A stretch of 42,967 nt of DNA from a virus: the IMG/VR virus record IMGVR_UViG_3300005468_000010, positions 1-42,967 of that record. The stretch is one strand, 5' to 3'. A program made the position numbers and the translations under genes. A model generated the notes under the pieces. The model was not told the DNA's origin. It did no database searches and worked only from the letters and a program-made list of their open reading frames with translations. This document shows, piece by piece, positions 21,392-29,204 of this stretch; position 1 is the first letter of the stretch, and every line of letters starts with the position of its first letter.

Positions 21392-21586
21392 ATGATGGAA
21401 AAAGAAAGACTGATACTTGCTTTTCAACTGGCCGATGCTCTGTGCCTCACAGTATCTGATCGTCCTGAGTATGGAATGGCATATGAGATTCGACATCGGC
21501 TGTACAAAGAGCTTGAACATGATGTTAACTTCATCTCCACTAAACAATATCTAGAGGTACAGAATGCCCTTCAAAGTCCTCGATAA
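21392..21586 (+). CDS. Helical 64-residue protein, unknown
   Basis: MMEKERLILAFQLADALCLT is followed by a helical remainder ending in KQYLEVQNALQSPR. A start at 21374 inside the nuclease gene is also possible; 21392 was chosen because it lies 4 bases past the nuclease stop. The ribosome site is weak for both. It overlaps the ATPase gene by 23 bases. The function is unknown. Confidence 0.55.
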   Translation: MMEKERLILAFQLADALCLTVSDRPEYGMAYEIRHRLYKELEHDVNFISTKQYLEVQNALQSPR

Positions 21587-22454
21587 AGACGCCTGGAAAA
21601 AGGGTGTCTCTCGCTCTCTAATCGTAGGTCCGCCAAACTCATTCAAGACGACCTCCATCGCTACGTGGCAAAGACCAATTCATTGGGTCAGCTACCCCGG
21701 TGAGAAAGGTCACTCTTCCATCCCCGCGAGCGAAGAGGGCATCCACGCCTACGTTTGGGAATCCGATGACCTGAACAAGTTTTCCCCTTCTGCTGTCGTC
21801 ACCGAGATAGAAAAGTTGACCCTGGAGATCTTAACTCTCAAACACGGTCCCATCACTACATTCGCCGGTGACGGTCTTCACAAACTGTACGAGTTCTACT
21901 TCCTCCAAGAGCTTGCCGCATTGAAACAAGTCTTTGGCGGAAGCCCTGAGTTTGCTGGAGCTACAGACGAGGAGCTTGAAGAGAAGTTGTCGGGTAAAGC
22001 ATACGGTCGCGCCCACGCTTCCTTCAAGCACTACCTCGACATTATCGGCTTCTCCTCTGTGCCACACGCCGTATTCACAATCTGGGACGGTGAAGAGAAA
22101 GACAACCCAGACAACAAGCGTGGTGGGACCTCTCACGTGTTCCCTGATCTTCCCGGTAAGATGGCCCGCCGAATCATGGGAGAGTTTCCCATTGTCCTCG
22201 CGTCCAAGATCACACTGCCTGGTCCTGATGGTCGGTCCACTGGAACGTGGCAGACTCGTCCTGGTGGTAAGATCTGGGGCGCCGGCATAAAAGTCCCGCC
22301 TGAGGTCGCGGCACGTATCCCGGCTGAAGTCCCGCAGAACTGGCCGGCACTGTACGCTAAGATCATCGGTGAAGACATGAGCATTCCAAAGTCTGCACCA
22401 GCACGACCCTTACCTGTTCAACCCGGTCCAACAGTCAAAATTGTTCGACCCTAA
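21564..22454 (+). CDS. Sak4-like RecA-family ATPase (annealing/recombination)
   Basis: A 296-residue protein with Walker A VGPPNSFKTTS (21-31) followed by IHWVSYPGEKGHSSIP. A central TTFAGDGLHKLYEFYFLQEL carries the Walker B-type acidic residue, and PHAVFTIWDGEEKDN and KMARRIMGEFPIVL follow. This is the AAA_24/Sak4 architecture, a minimal RecA core. Known Sak4 proteins promote single-strand annealing together with a phage SSB. Its neighbours (nuclease upstream, SSB candidate downstream) fit. The C-terminus is Pro-rich (APARPLPVQPGPTVKIVRP). Confidence 0.75.
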   Translation: MPFKVLDKDAWKKGVSRSLIVGPPNSFKTTSIATWQRPIHWVSYPGEKGHSSIPASEEGIHAYVWESDDLNKFSPSAVVTEIEKLTLEILTLKHGPITTFAGDGLHKLYEFYFLQELAALKQVFGGSPEFAGATDEELEEKLSGKAYGRAHASFKHYLDIIGFSSVPHAVFTIWDGEEKDNPDNKRGGTSHVFPDLPGKMARRIMGEFPIVLASKITLPGPDGRSTGTWQTRPGGKIWGAGIKVPPEVAARIPAEVPQNWPALYAKIIGEDMSIPKSAPARPLPVQPGPTVKIVRP

Positions 22455-22471
22455 AGAAAGGAGAAACGACA

Positions 22472-22738
22472 ATGGATGAGAATCAGTCTAGAAGCGATGT
22501 AGAGCGCAATCAGCACCTACTCAGTCTTGTGTCTCATGTGTTGCTTCACTTCATTACTGAGTTCAGCAACGAGACGATATCACCTCATACCTTTGATCCA
22601 CGAAAGCCAGAGCACCGTGAGTTTGCAGTGAACCAGTTCGGCAAAGTTGTGGACGAGATCGGTGTGTCGATCACCAACTTTGAAGCCGGAACCAAGCTTA
22701 CCGGCTTCGTTGTTCCTGGCACCGACCGAGTTCAGTAA
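22472..22738 (+). CDS. 88-residue protein in the recombination module, unknown
   Basis: MDENQSRSDVERNQHLLSLV is helical (LLHFITEFSNETISP) and is followed by short strands near the C-terminus (TGFVVPGTDRVQ). AAAGGAG lies 9 bases before the ATG. It sits between the Sak4-like ATPase and the SSB candidate. No family is recognised. Confidence 0.65.
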   Translation: MDENQSRSDVERNQHLLSLVSHVLLHFITEFSNETISPHTFDPRKPEHREFAVNQFGKVVDEIGVSITNFEAGTKLTGFVVPGTDRVQ

Positions 22739-22815
22739 TAATGAGATCAGTTGACTACTATGTGCCAGCTTCGATTATTGAGTGGCAACAAACTATAGAA
22801 AGGGGTGATACTAAG

Positions 22816-23355
22816 ATGAGTGAAGAATTGAATGGAAGCAGTGTGCAAAGTGCTGAGGAGGCTCAAGCCGCACAAGACGCAATTAACAGCGAGCTTGAAG
22901 AACCTGAACTGACCCTTGACGATCTGTTTCAGTCCACAATCGACGAGGAAGAGACCAAGGCGGCAGAGCGTGAGTTGTTGTTGCCAGTGGGCACCTATAC
23001 AACCGTTCCGCCGTTCTCTCCGACAGTTGGGAAAGACAAGACTGGCCGTCCGCAGGTCCGTCTATGGGGAACAGTTCAGCTTGGCGACGTGACCGGCAAG
23101 ATCGGTTTTCGTCTGTCATGGGTTCGTCGTAATGCAGTGGACTTCGAGACCGGCGCCGAGACCGACAAGCCCGACCGAAGCTACAAGAACTACATCATGG
23201 CAGCAAAAGCGTTCCGCGCAGCATACGGTCAAGATCCTTCCAACGTGGGCGAGTTGATTACCTACCTCAGAGACTTCCCTATCCGCCTGCGAATAATCCA
23301 AACCAGTGACGGCGAGAATATGCCTGTTACTATCTCCGCCGTGCGAGCCAGCTAG
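22816..23355 (+). CDS. Putative single-stranded DNA-binding protein
   Basis: The start at ATG 22816 is supported by AGGGG; the frame is open to 22741 but upstream codons look non-coding. The 179-residue product has an acidic N-terminal ~55 residues and then an OB-fold-like domain (ELLLPVGTYTTVPPFSPTVG; RPQVRLWGTVQLGDVTGKIG; SWVRRNAVDFETG) and NYIMAAKAFRAAYGQ. Unlike classical SSB the acidic region is N-terminal. Assignment rests on fold pattern and on its place beside Sak4-like and Cas4-like genes. Confidence 0.6.
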   Translation: MSEELNGSSVQSAEEAQAAQDAINSELEEPELTLDDLFQSTIDEEETKAAERELLLPVGTYTTVPPFSPTVGKDKTGRPQVRLWGTVQLGDVTGKIGFRLSWVRRNAVDFETGAETDKPDRSYKNYIMAAKAFRAAYGQDPSNVGELITYLRDFPIRLRIIQTSDGENMPVTISAVRAS

Positions 23356-23359
23356 TCCA

Positions 23360-23575
23360 ATGGCTGATCAAATCGCATACTCTCCCTCGGAAAACCCCGG
23401 TGTCTCTGAGGGAGAGTTATTCATTTGGAAGGGACACACCTGGCGTGTCGTCAACACCGGCATTACTCAAGATACAGAGCAGTTCGCTGTGATGATAGTC
23501 AAACACGGCGAGACTTCCAATCACAGATTCAAACGACTGAAAGGAGAACAAACACATGGCAAACGTAGTGCGTAA
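23360..23575 (+). CDS. 71-residue beta-type protein, unknown
   Basis: MADQIAYSPSENPGVSEGEL is followed by FIWKGHTWRVVNTGITQDTE with strands throughout, then a basic end (RFKRLKGEQTHGKRSA). Possibly a small SH3-like barrel. It starts 4 bases after the SSB candidate's stop and overlaps the next gene by 20 bases. The function is unknown. Confidence 0.6.
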   Translation: MADQIAYSPSENPGVSEGELFIWKGHTWRVVNTGITQDTEQFAVMIVKHGETSNHRFKRLKGEQTHGKRSA

Positions 23576-23732
23576 GCCGAGCGACGTTAACTTCACTAAA
23601 GACGAGTTGCTGTCGATCAGATTCCAGTATGAGAGCCTCAGTATTAAAGGCCCTCTTACCAAAACCATCGTCGCTAAGATCGACCAACTGTATCCACGAG
23701 AGGCTCAAGCAACTCCTAACCGAGGGTGCTAA
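23556..23732 (+). CDS. 58-residue basic protein, unknown
   Basis: AAAGGAG precedes the ATG at 23556. The product MANVVRKPSDVNFTKDELLS continues IRFQYESLSIKGPLTKTIVA and ends PNRGC. A TAATG junction links it to the next small gene. The family is unknown. Confidence 0.55.
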   Translation: MANVVRKPSDVNFTKDELLSIRFQYESLSIKGPLTKTIVAKIDQLYPREAQATPNRGC

Positions 23733-23875
23733 TGCGTTGTCCAAAGCACCCAAAGTACATGGCGAAGAGGAAACCACACGCTAGATGTCATTGGTGCTGG
23801 TTTCTCTACATCTGGAATAACTACCTCATTAACGAGTTATTTAGAGAAGTAGCCTACGACCCTGATGATTCCTAA
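23732..23875 (+). CDS. 47-residue zinc-ribbon-like protein
   Basis: MRCPKHPKYMAKRKPHARCH then WCWFLYIWNNYLINEL carries C-x2-H and C-x2-C knuckles about 15 residues apart, a compact zinc ribbon. It overlaps the preceding stop (TAATG) and the start of the UDG-exonuclease gene (11 bases), so it may be translationally coupled to the replication enzyme. Confidence 0.55.
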   Translation: MRCPKHPKYMAKRKPHARCHWCWFLYIWNNYLINELFREVAYDPDDS

Positions 23876-25235
23876 ACCTAGCGCATGTCACGGCTGCCCC
23901 TTCTACGGCGATGGGAAGGGGTTCGTGCCGGACATCATCAACGATCAAGCGGAGGTCTTCATCTATGCTCAAAACCCAGGAGCTTCAGAGGAGAGTGGAG
24001 AACGCTGGACTGGTACTAGCTACGAACCTTTTCCACCTCAGCCGCTTATTGGCAAGACTGGCCTGGAGATGGAGCGAACGTATCTACCTCAGGCGGGACT
24101 TGAGAGAGCGCAAGTCAGCCTTGGCAATGCGTTACGTTGCCGATACAAACACCGTGACGCGCTGCCGCCCTTGAAGTCCGTGATTGTTCGAGAGGCTCTC
24201 GAACACTGTCACAAAGCACACTTCAAACTGCCGGCTAAGACTAAGATCATCTCTGTTCAAGGTGAGTATGCCCTCTACGCGATGACACAAGAGGGAATGG
24301 ACAAGTACCGCAAAATCTCAGACTGGAGAGGATATGCTCTACCTTATCGCCCTTTGGGGGTGCCTCGTGTTGTTGACACCGAGATTTTTACTCCGACACC
24401 CGCTGATATTGTCGTACTTGCTTCTTATCACATTGCTTATACTTTCCGTGATCCTATTGTTAGATTGGTGACCAAGAGTGACTGGCACAAGATCAGGAAA
24501 GTACTGAATGGAAAATGGCCCGTTAAACTGCCGGCTATCAAGAGTGGCCCACCCTCTGTGTGGCCTACTACCTCAGCCTTCGATACCGAGTTTGTCCCAA
24601 CCACTAGACACTTCATTTGCTACAGCCTTTATGATGGTAGGACTCTGCGTGTCTCGGAGGAATTGAACGGTGGAATTACTGATACCGACAATGCTTACAC
24701 TGTTATTATGCATAACGCTGTGGTTGACATTCCATTTCTTCATCGAATGCTACCACCGAACGCTTTCAGGATATTGGTTGAGGACACGATGTTTTCGCAC
24801 AGTGTTCTTTGGAGTGATTTCGATCATGACCTTGGTTTCCTTGGGTCTCTATACTCATCCCTCAACAAGTGGAAACACCTCGACCGGCTCAACCCGAAGA
24901 TGTATTCAGCAGCAGACGCTTTCGCTACGTGGGAGGCTTTTGAGCAACTAAAGAAGGAGCTACAGCGCGATCCCGGTAGTCAATATGTTTACGAGATTCA
25001 AAAGAAACTTATTCCTATTATCATGGCTTCTGAGGAACGCGGGATACGAGTCAACCCTGCACGATCTAAAGAGGCATATCTCGACAGACTGCACAAAGTC
25101 GAAAAGCTGCGGGCGAGGGCTGAGGCTATTGTTGGTTGGCCTATCAATCTGGCTTCCAATCCTCAAGTGGGTCATCACCTTTTCAAAGTCGAGGGTCTCT
25201 TAAAGCTAGTGGAGAATGTGAAACCTCATGGCTAA
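23865..25235 (+). CDS. UDG-like plus 3'-5' exonuclease part of a split family A polymerase
   Basis: A 456-residue protein. Residues 1-225: family 4-type uracil-DNA glycosylase domain with Cys8, Cys11, Cys92 and Cys115 in Fe-S ligand spacing and AQNPGASEE as the substrate-loop motif. Residues 235-365: DnaQ-like exonuclease with Asp240/Glu242 (FDTEF), Asn284/Asp288 (HNAVVDIPF) and Tyr347/Asp351 (YSAADAFAT). Residues ~365-450: thumb entry (IQKKLIPIIMASEERGIRVN, INLASNPQVGHHLFKVEGL). Then VENVKPHG and TAA. UDG-polymerase fusions are known in phages; here the palm and fingers are in a separate gene downstream in the same frame (25371), beyond three or more in-frame stops. Confidence 0.85.
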   Translation: MIPKPSACHGCPFYGDGKGFVPDIINDQAEVFIYAQNPGASEESGERWTGTSYEPFPPQPLIGKTGLEMERTYLPQAGLERAQVSLGNALRCRYKHRDALPPLKSVIVREALEHCHKAHFKLPAKTKIISVQGEYALYAMTQEGMDKYRKISDWRGYALPYRPLGVPRVVDTEIFTPTPADIVVLASYHIAYTFRDPIVRLVTKSDWHKIRKVLNGKWPVKLPAIKSGPPSVWPTTSAFDTEFVPTTRHFICYSLYDGRTLRVSEELNGGITDTDNAYTVIMHNAVVDIPFLHRMLPPNAFRILVEDTMFSHSVLWSDFDHDLGFLGSLYSSLNKWKHLDRLNPKMYSAADAFATWEAFEQLKKELQRDPGSQYVYEIQKKLIPIIMASEERGIRVNPARSKEAYLDRLHKVEKLRARAEAIVGWPINLASNPQVGHHLFKVEGLLKLVENVKPHG

Positions 25236-25386
25236 AACTGGTGACAAGAAAGCAAAGGGTCCCTCGCCTGTTAAAAGGCTTGACGATAAGGGTCACGTGT
25301 TGAAGGCGTACCGGATTGTCCCACCGAAAGGCTCTCCACGAATGCGCTGGTACTGCGAGGAATGTGCTAAATGGCAACCCGCCTAG
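25228..25386 (+). CDS. 52-residue basic CxxC protein inserted between polymerase halves
   Basis: A short frame in a different register overlaps the exonuclease gene by 8 bases and the polymerase gene by 16. The product starts MAKTGDKKAKGPSPVKRLDD and ends MRWYCEECAKWQPA: a Lys-rich N-terminus and one C-x2-C knuckle. The double overlap suggests translational coupling with both halves. It occupies exactly the gap between sequences matching the two sides of the thumb tip. I infer it may be a structural or processivity partner, but nothing proves this. Confidence 0.6.
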   Translation: MAKTGDKKAKGPSPVKRLDDKGHVLKAYRIVPPKGSPRMRWYCEECAKWQPA

Positions 25387-26477
25387 ACGAGACCACCAAC
25401 GCTGACAATCTCATCGAGCTACACAAGCGTCTCGAACTTCGCGGCTTTGAGTCTAGCCTCTTACAAATAAGGTTGAAACACAATGAAGAAGCGACGGTCT
25501 TGCAGCAACATCTTAGCCATGTCTACGATCCCGAAAAGGACGATTCCCCAGAGCGTATCTACCCTCATATGCTCCCCACTCAAACCAGTGGTCGCTGGAG
25601 TACGACCAATCCCCCGCTCACAAACTTTCCAGACGACATACGAGACGTTATCTGGCCTGATCCGGGATGGCCTTGGATTGTCTGGGACCTTGACGCTATC
25701 GAAGGTAAGATTGTCGCCGCGTATACGCATGATAGAGATGACCTGGACGCATTCAACAAAAACTACGATGTCCACTTAATCACCGGTTGTCGAATGTCAA
25801 AGATGGAGTTGCCCTCTATCTTGACCAAAGAGATCCACACCTCAGACAAACCAGAAGCAGTCGAATGGAGAAAGCGTTATGGTTGGAAAGGCGAGTACGA
25901 CAAGCGCAGAATCGCAGCGAAGGCTCGATATGGTCTTCTCTATGGCCGGGACCACCGAGCTATCCTTGGCTCAAAGTATTATCGAATCCTGGCTCAGTCG
26001 GGTCTCACGCACAATGAGATTCTCAAAGCTAGCAAAGCATTCCTCGACTCTAAGCCAAATCTTATCTCTATACGCCGTAAGTATTGGGACCAATGTGCTC
26101 GTACCAACGAAGCTAGAACTATCCTTGGTAGAAGACGAAGGCTTTTTGGTGACTATTGGAGCCGAGCAAAAGAAGGATGGAATCATATGGTTCAGGGTCT
26201 CGTGGTTGACATGTCTAACCTTGCGATCATAGATCTGTGCCAACCACCGAACCGATTGATTGCACAGGCGCATGACGGCGTTAAGGTTGCGGTGCCGCAT
26301 GGTGAGTTGATTGCTCAATCAACAGGGCTTCAACAAATGGGCTTAGGTGTGGTATTGCCAATAAAAGATCGTTTCAAGCAATCAGTCGAGCGTGTTTGGG
26401 AGATCGAGGGCGAGAAGATCATCAGCACAGCGTCGTGGGCTATCTATTACCCGGACGGTACACATGGAAAGTTTTAA
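25371..26477 (+). CDS. Family A DNA polymerase, palm-fingers subunit
   Basis: A 368-residue protein starting at the second side of the thumb (RLDETTNADNLIELHKRLEL). TSGRWSTTNPPLTNFP (72-87) is the primer-template motif. Motif A is WDLDAIEGKIVA with Asp106 and Glu111; motif B is RRIAAKARYGLLYG (179-192) with Lys184 and Tyr187; motif C is AQAHDGVKV with His301-Asp302. Both catalytic Asp residues are present, but the usual HDE is HDG. Tyr187 corresponds to the position that governs dideoxynucleotide discrimination (Tyr in T7). The gene is in the same frame as 23865-25235, so the ancestral single gene has been divided. Confidence 0.85.
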   Translation: MATRLDETTNADNLIELHKRLELRGFESSLLQIRLKHNEEATVLQQHLSHVYDPEKDDSPERIYPHMLPTQTSGRWSTTNPPLTNFPDDIRDVIWPDPGWPWIVWDLDAIEGKIVAAYTHDRDDLDAFNKNYDVHLITGCRMSKMELPSILTKEIHTSDKPEAVEWRKRYGWKGEYDKRRIAAKARYGLLYGRDHRAILGSKYYRILAQSGLTHNEILKASKAFLDSKPNLISIRRKYWDQCARTNEARTILGRRRRLFGDYWSRAKEGWNHMVQGLVVDMSNLAIIDLCQPPNRLIAQAHDGVKVAVPHGELIAQSTGLQQMGLGVVLPIKDRFKQSVERVWEIEGEKIISTASWAIYYPDGTHGKF

Positions 26478-26628
26478 CGAAGATGAAGAGGTCGTTGTCT
26501 GCTGGCGTTGTGGTACACTACTTGAAGTGGAGTTCCTCGACACAACCCTCTGGGACCGCGAGCTTGAATGTTGTGCGCTGTGCAAAGAAGAGATAGAAAG
26601 GAATCAGCGACGTGGGCAAAACCAGTAA
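26464..26628 (+). CDS. 54-residue zinc-ribbon-like protein
   Basis: The ATG at 26464 overlaps the end of the polymerase gene. MESFNEDEEVVVCWRCGTLL contains C-x2-C, and CCALCKEEIERNQRRG supplies the second C-x2-C with a neighbouring Cys: a small zinc ribbon with an acidic N-terminus. Probably a nucleic-acid- or protein-binding accessory factor. It overlaps the next gene by 17 bases. Confidence 0.6.
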   Translation: MESFNEDEEVVVCWRCGTLLEVEFLDTTLWDRELECCALCKEEIERNQRRGQNQ

Positions 26629-26959
26629 GCCTCTCACAATCGTAGCTATCGGTGACGTTGCCCTGTGGGAAGAACTACAGAAGTTGGCCGATCAGGGTCA
26701 CACTGTCTGGCGTATCACCGACAATGATGACACTATGACCGGAGAGGTTTTGTTGAAGGCCGATATTGTCTTGGGTCCTAATGCTTGGCGCATGGACCCC
26801 GCCCACCGAGACTATCTACCTCTTGCAATCAAGGAAGCGAGGATGCTAAGATACTCCCATGAAGACCGACACGATAAAAAGAAACGCGCTGCGGCTGCTC
26901 TTGACATTGGCCTTGAGCCTGAGTCTGACGACCTCAGCATTGTCCCAGGAGATAGTTAA
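26612..26959 (+). CDS. 115-residue alpha/beta protein with GTG start, unknown
   Basis: AAAGG precedes a GTG at 26612. The product opens VGKTSKPLTIVAIGDVALWE and continues with ELQKLADQGHTVWRI and EVLLKADIVLGPNAWRMD, a Rossmann-like strand-helix-strand pattern without a P-loop. It vaguely resembles nucleotide-binding or nucleoside-transferring domains, but no catalytic residues can be named. Its last third overlaps the next gene by 101 bases. Confidence 0.6.
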   Translation: MGKTSKPLTIVAIGDVALWEELQKLADQGHTVWRITDNDDTMTGEVLLKADIVLGPNAWRMDPAHRDYLPLAIKEARMLRYSHEDRHDKKKRAAAALDIGLEPESDDLSIVPGDS

Positions 26960-27260
26960 AAAGTTTCCTGATAAATCAATCACGGCTGAGCCTGTCGGCA
27001 CCGGAGAGAAAGTTTGTCCTAAAGGTGCTCACGTAGCGGCCATTGTTTACGAGAATGAAGATCACACCTACCGCAAAGAGATTTATCTGCTCGTTGGCAG
27101 TGACGCTCTTTTGTTTGCTGTGTCCATCTTCAGTGAGCAGCAAGTTTTTGGGGTCTTCATCCTTCAACCCAATCGAACCATCAAAAGATTCGGCGCTAAC
27201 GATCTTAAAAAACTTCGTGCCGTCTGTGATGACGCGCAAGCACTACTTGACAAAAAGTAG
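26859..27260 (+). CDS. Exported protein with Sec signal peptide
   Basis: A 133-residue protein with a classic signal peptide (two Lys/Arg patches, LRLLLTLALSLSLTTSALSQ, cleavage likely after ALS). The mature domain has two Cys (VCPKG and AVCDDAQ) that could form a disulfide in the periplasm, and strands such as HVAAIVYENEDHTYRKEIYL. It overlaps the preceding gene by 101 bases in another frame, a long overlap here. It lies just upstream of the endolysin, so a lysis or envelope role is possible, but no family is recognised. Confidence 0.65.
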   Translation: MKTDTIKRNALRLLLTLALSLSLTTSALSQEIVKKFPDKSITAEPVGTGEKVCPKGAHVAAIVYENEDHTYRKEIYLLVGSDALLFAVSIFSEQQVFGVFILQPNRTIKRFGANDLKKLRAVCDDAQALLDKK

Positions 27261-27279
27261 ACCCAGAACTTTAGTAGAT

Positions 27280-27780
27280 ATGGCAATCGACTCGCAACAA
27301 TTTCGTCTGCTGGTAGTTCGGCCAGTTTTATTCCAGCTTGACCCAGAGATCCCTTACAATCGAATTGCGGAAGAACTCTTAATGTTTACCGTAGCCCACG
27401 AATCAGACATGGGGGGATACCTAAAGCAACTCGGCGGAGGGCCGGCGCTTTCGGTGTACATGATCGAGGCACCAACCTTTAACTGGCTATACAACTCAGT
27501 TCTTTCCCGGCCCGCAGAACCCAATATCAACTGGCCGAATATACGGCTAAAGGTTCGCGGCCTCACTACTACTAAAGGTGCCCACGAAGAGACCATCTGG
27601 AATCTTCAGTTTGCAACAGCTATGGCGCGTCTCAGATACTTTGTTGTCAAAGAACCCCTGCCGACTATTATCAGCCCTGATGCTCTTGCCGACTATTGGG
27701 GCCGCAACTATCAAACCACCAATGACCCTAAGAAGATCCGCGAGGCCATCCAAGACTATCTGAGGTACATCAAACAATGA
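27280..27780 (+). CDS. Endolysin, transglycosylase/lysozyme-like
   Basis: The ATG at 27280 gives 166 residues; the open frame reaches further back without a good start. LLMFTVAHESDMGGYLKQLG (33-52) followed by GGPALSVYMIEAPTFNWL matches the signature of phage endolysins with HES..G.YL.QL.GGPALG..Q.EP.T, in which the Glu (here Glu41) is the presumed catalytic acid. The end AMARLRYFVVKEPLPTII...LADYWGRNYQT is also typical. It cleaves peptidoglycan. There is no signal peptide, so it needs a holin. It has a 4-bp overlap with the phosphoesterase gene. Confidence 0.75.
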   Translation: MAIDSQQFRLLVVRPVLFQLDPEIPYNRIAEELLMFTVAHESDMGGYLKQLGGGPALSVYMIEAPTFNWLYNSVLSRPAEPNINWPNIRLKVRGLTTTKGAHEETIWNLQFATAMARLRYFVVKEPLPTIISPDALADYWGRNYQTTNDPKKIREAIQDYLRYIKQ

Positions 27781-28610
27781 TCATCCACAAAAGAAACATC
27801 GTCCTTGTTAAGGATCAACTGCTCTTCATGATCCCTTGGGGCGACGTACAGAGTGAGTCAGAGTATCCTCGGCTGATTGGCTTAGTTAATTGGATTGAGA
27901 AGCGTAAGAAGGAAGGCCACCGAGTCTTGATGTTTGGAATGGGGGATTACATTGAAGCGCCGTCACCTTCTGATCAGGCTGCATTACGTGCCTCTAAACG
28001 TGGCTTTGGAATGTATGATGACCTCCAGAAAGGCATTGATGAGTTGTATCTGGATCGGATTCAACAAATGGTTGAGATCCTAAGGCCAGTAGCATCCAGC
28101 ATCGAGGGCCTTCTCTCCGGTCATCACTGGCACAACTTTTCTGGACTGCTTCCTGCGCTGCCTGAAAGGATCACCACCGATGAATATCTCGCTCGGTCAT
28201 TGGGCACCCAGGAATTTGGCGCGGTCGTGGCGCTCGATCTTTCTATCAACGCTTTACCGTTTCGTATCTTCGCTTCTCACGGCTATGGCAGTGCTCGTAC
28301 TCCTGGTGCTCGCGTTACTAAGCGTGTCAGAATGAGAGACGTGTATGGACAAGCTAATTGGTACGTCATGGGGCATGATGATGAAAAACTGGTTTATGTC
28401 CTTGAGGCTATCGAGCCAGATGGATCTTATAAGAAGCAATACTTTACCGGCAGCGGTTCGTTCCAGAAGTCTTATGATATCGGCAACAAGAATGGAACAT
28501 ATGTTGAGCGACTTCTCCTGCCCCCTGCTTCGATGGGTGTTGTGATCTGTGCTTTGAAGATTGTCCAACACGAAGATCACTCAAGACTCGACTACCATAT
28601 ATCATCGTGA
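27777..28610 (+). CDS. Calcineurin-like metallophosphoesterase
   Basis: A 277-residue protein with the metallophosphoesterase motifs in order: IPWGDVQ (19-25, first metal Asp), FGMGDYIE (53-60, GD), SGHHWHN (114-120, replacing GNH-E), FASHGYG (165-171) and MGHDDE (198-203, replacing GHTH). The substitutions in motifs III and V are seen in phage branches of the family, where the substrate is usually unknown (DNA ends, nucleotides or phosphoproteins). It starts inside the endolysin gene end and is followed by a GTG-start gene with 4-bp overlap. Confidence 0.75.
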   Translation: MIIHKRNIVLVKDQLLFMIPWGDVQSESEYPRLIGLVNWIEKRKKEGHRVLMFGMGDYIEAPSPSDQAALRASKRGFGMYDDLQKGIDELYLDRIQQMVEILRPVASSIEGLLSGHHWHNFSGLLPALPERITTDEYLARSLGTQEFGAVVALDLSINALPFRIFASHGYGSARTPGARVTKRVRMRDVYGQANWYVMGHDDEKLVYVLEAIEPDGSYKKQYFTGSGSFQKSYDIGNKNGTYVERLLLPPASMGVVICALKIVQHEDHSRLDYHISS

Positions 28611-28861
28611 GAAAGCGCGGTCGTGACTACATTCGATACTGGCGTAAGCGTGACTCAGGTGCCCTATCATTTGAGGCCAAGGGATACAAAAGCCAAGAGG
28701 ATTACAACGCACAGTGTCGTCGAGCTAAGGTCATCTTTCGTGCGAAGTGGGGAAGTGATGAACGTTCCGCCGAGTATCATCTACTTAGATCCACCGGGAA
28801 GCGTCTGGGTCTTCCAAACCGGGAAGCCGTCAAAACTTACCTGAGAGAACACGGACTATGA
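28607..28861 (+). CDS. 84-residue basic protein with GTG start, unknown
   Basis: VRKRGRDYIRYWRKRDSGAL is followed by a helical Arg/Lys-rich body (AQCRRAKVIFRAKWGSDERS) and KTYLREHGL. The basic character suggests nucleic-acid contact. Its GTG overlaps the phosphoesterase stop. The family is unknown. Confidence 0.6.
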   Translation: MRKRGRDYIRYWRKRDSGALSFEAKGYKSQEDYNAQCRRAKVIFRAKWGSDERSAEYHLLRSTGKRLGLPNREAVKTYLREHGL

Positions 28862-28998
28862 ATGAGCTATTTCCCTTTCTGCTAGCTGTTGAGTCAATCG
28901 CTGCTATGGTCGTTGACATCGCCTACAAAAACTATGGGCGTGCGTTGTATTGGCTTGGCGCCGCAATCATCAACGCAAGCCTGCTGAGGTTTCACTGA
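28858..28998 (+). CDS. 46-residue membrane protein, holin candidate
   Basis: The ATG at 28858 overlaps the previous stop (ATGA). MNELFPFLLAVESIAAMVVD and YKNYGRALYWLGAAIINASL form two hydrophobic segments separated by a short polar turn with Lys/Arg. A two-span small protein one gene away from the endolysin region could be a holin, but this is by size and location only. Confidence 0.55.
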   Translation: MNELFPFLLAVESIAAMVVDIAYKNYGRALYWLGAAIINASLLRFH

Positions 28999-29204
28999 TG
29001 GGTGGATACGAAACTATAATAAAGTGGAAGGGCAAGCGGTATCTCAAGATGCAGATGCTTCACCTGACTATACCTATTGGCAACAAGCTTACCAAGAAGG
29101 GCGAGAAGTTGCGAGATGAGATGGTAGAGGACATCGCCACTGCTCTCTTCAAGCGAGCCAAGAAGAAAGGGTTTATCAAAGATGACGGTACGAATCTTTC
29201 CTGA
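28998..29204 (+). CDS. 68-residue basic protein, unknown
   Basis: GAGGT precedes the ATG at 28998, which overlaps the previous stop by one base. The product MGGYETIIKWKGKRYLKMQM is followed by a Lys-rich helix (NKLTKKGEKLRDEMVEDIAT) and ends KKKGFIKDDGTNLS. No family is recognised. Confidence 0.6.
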   Translation: MGGYETIIKWKGKRYLKMQMLHLTIPIGNKLTKKGEKLRDEMVEDIATALFKRAKKKGFIKDDGTNLS

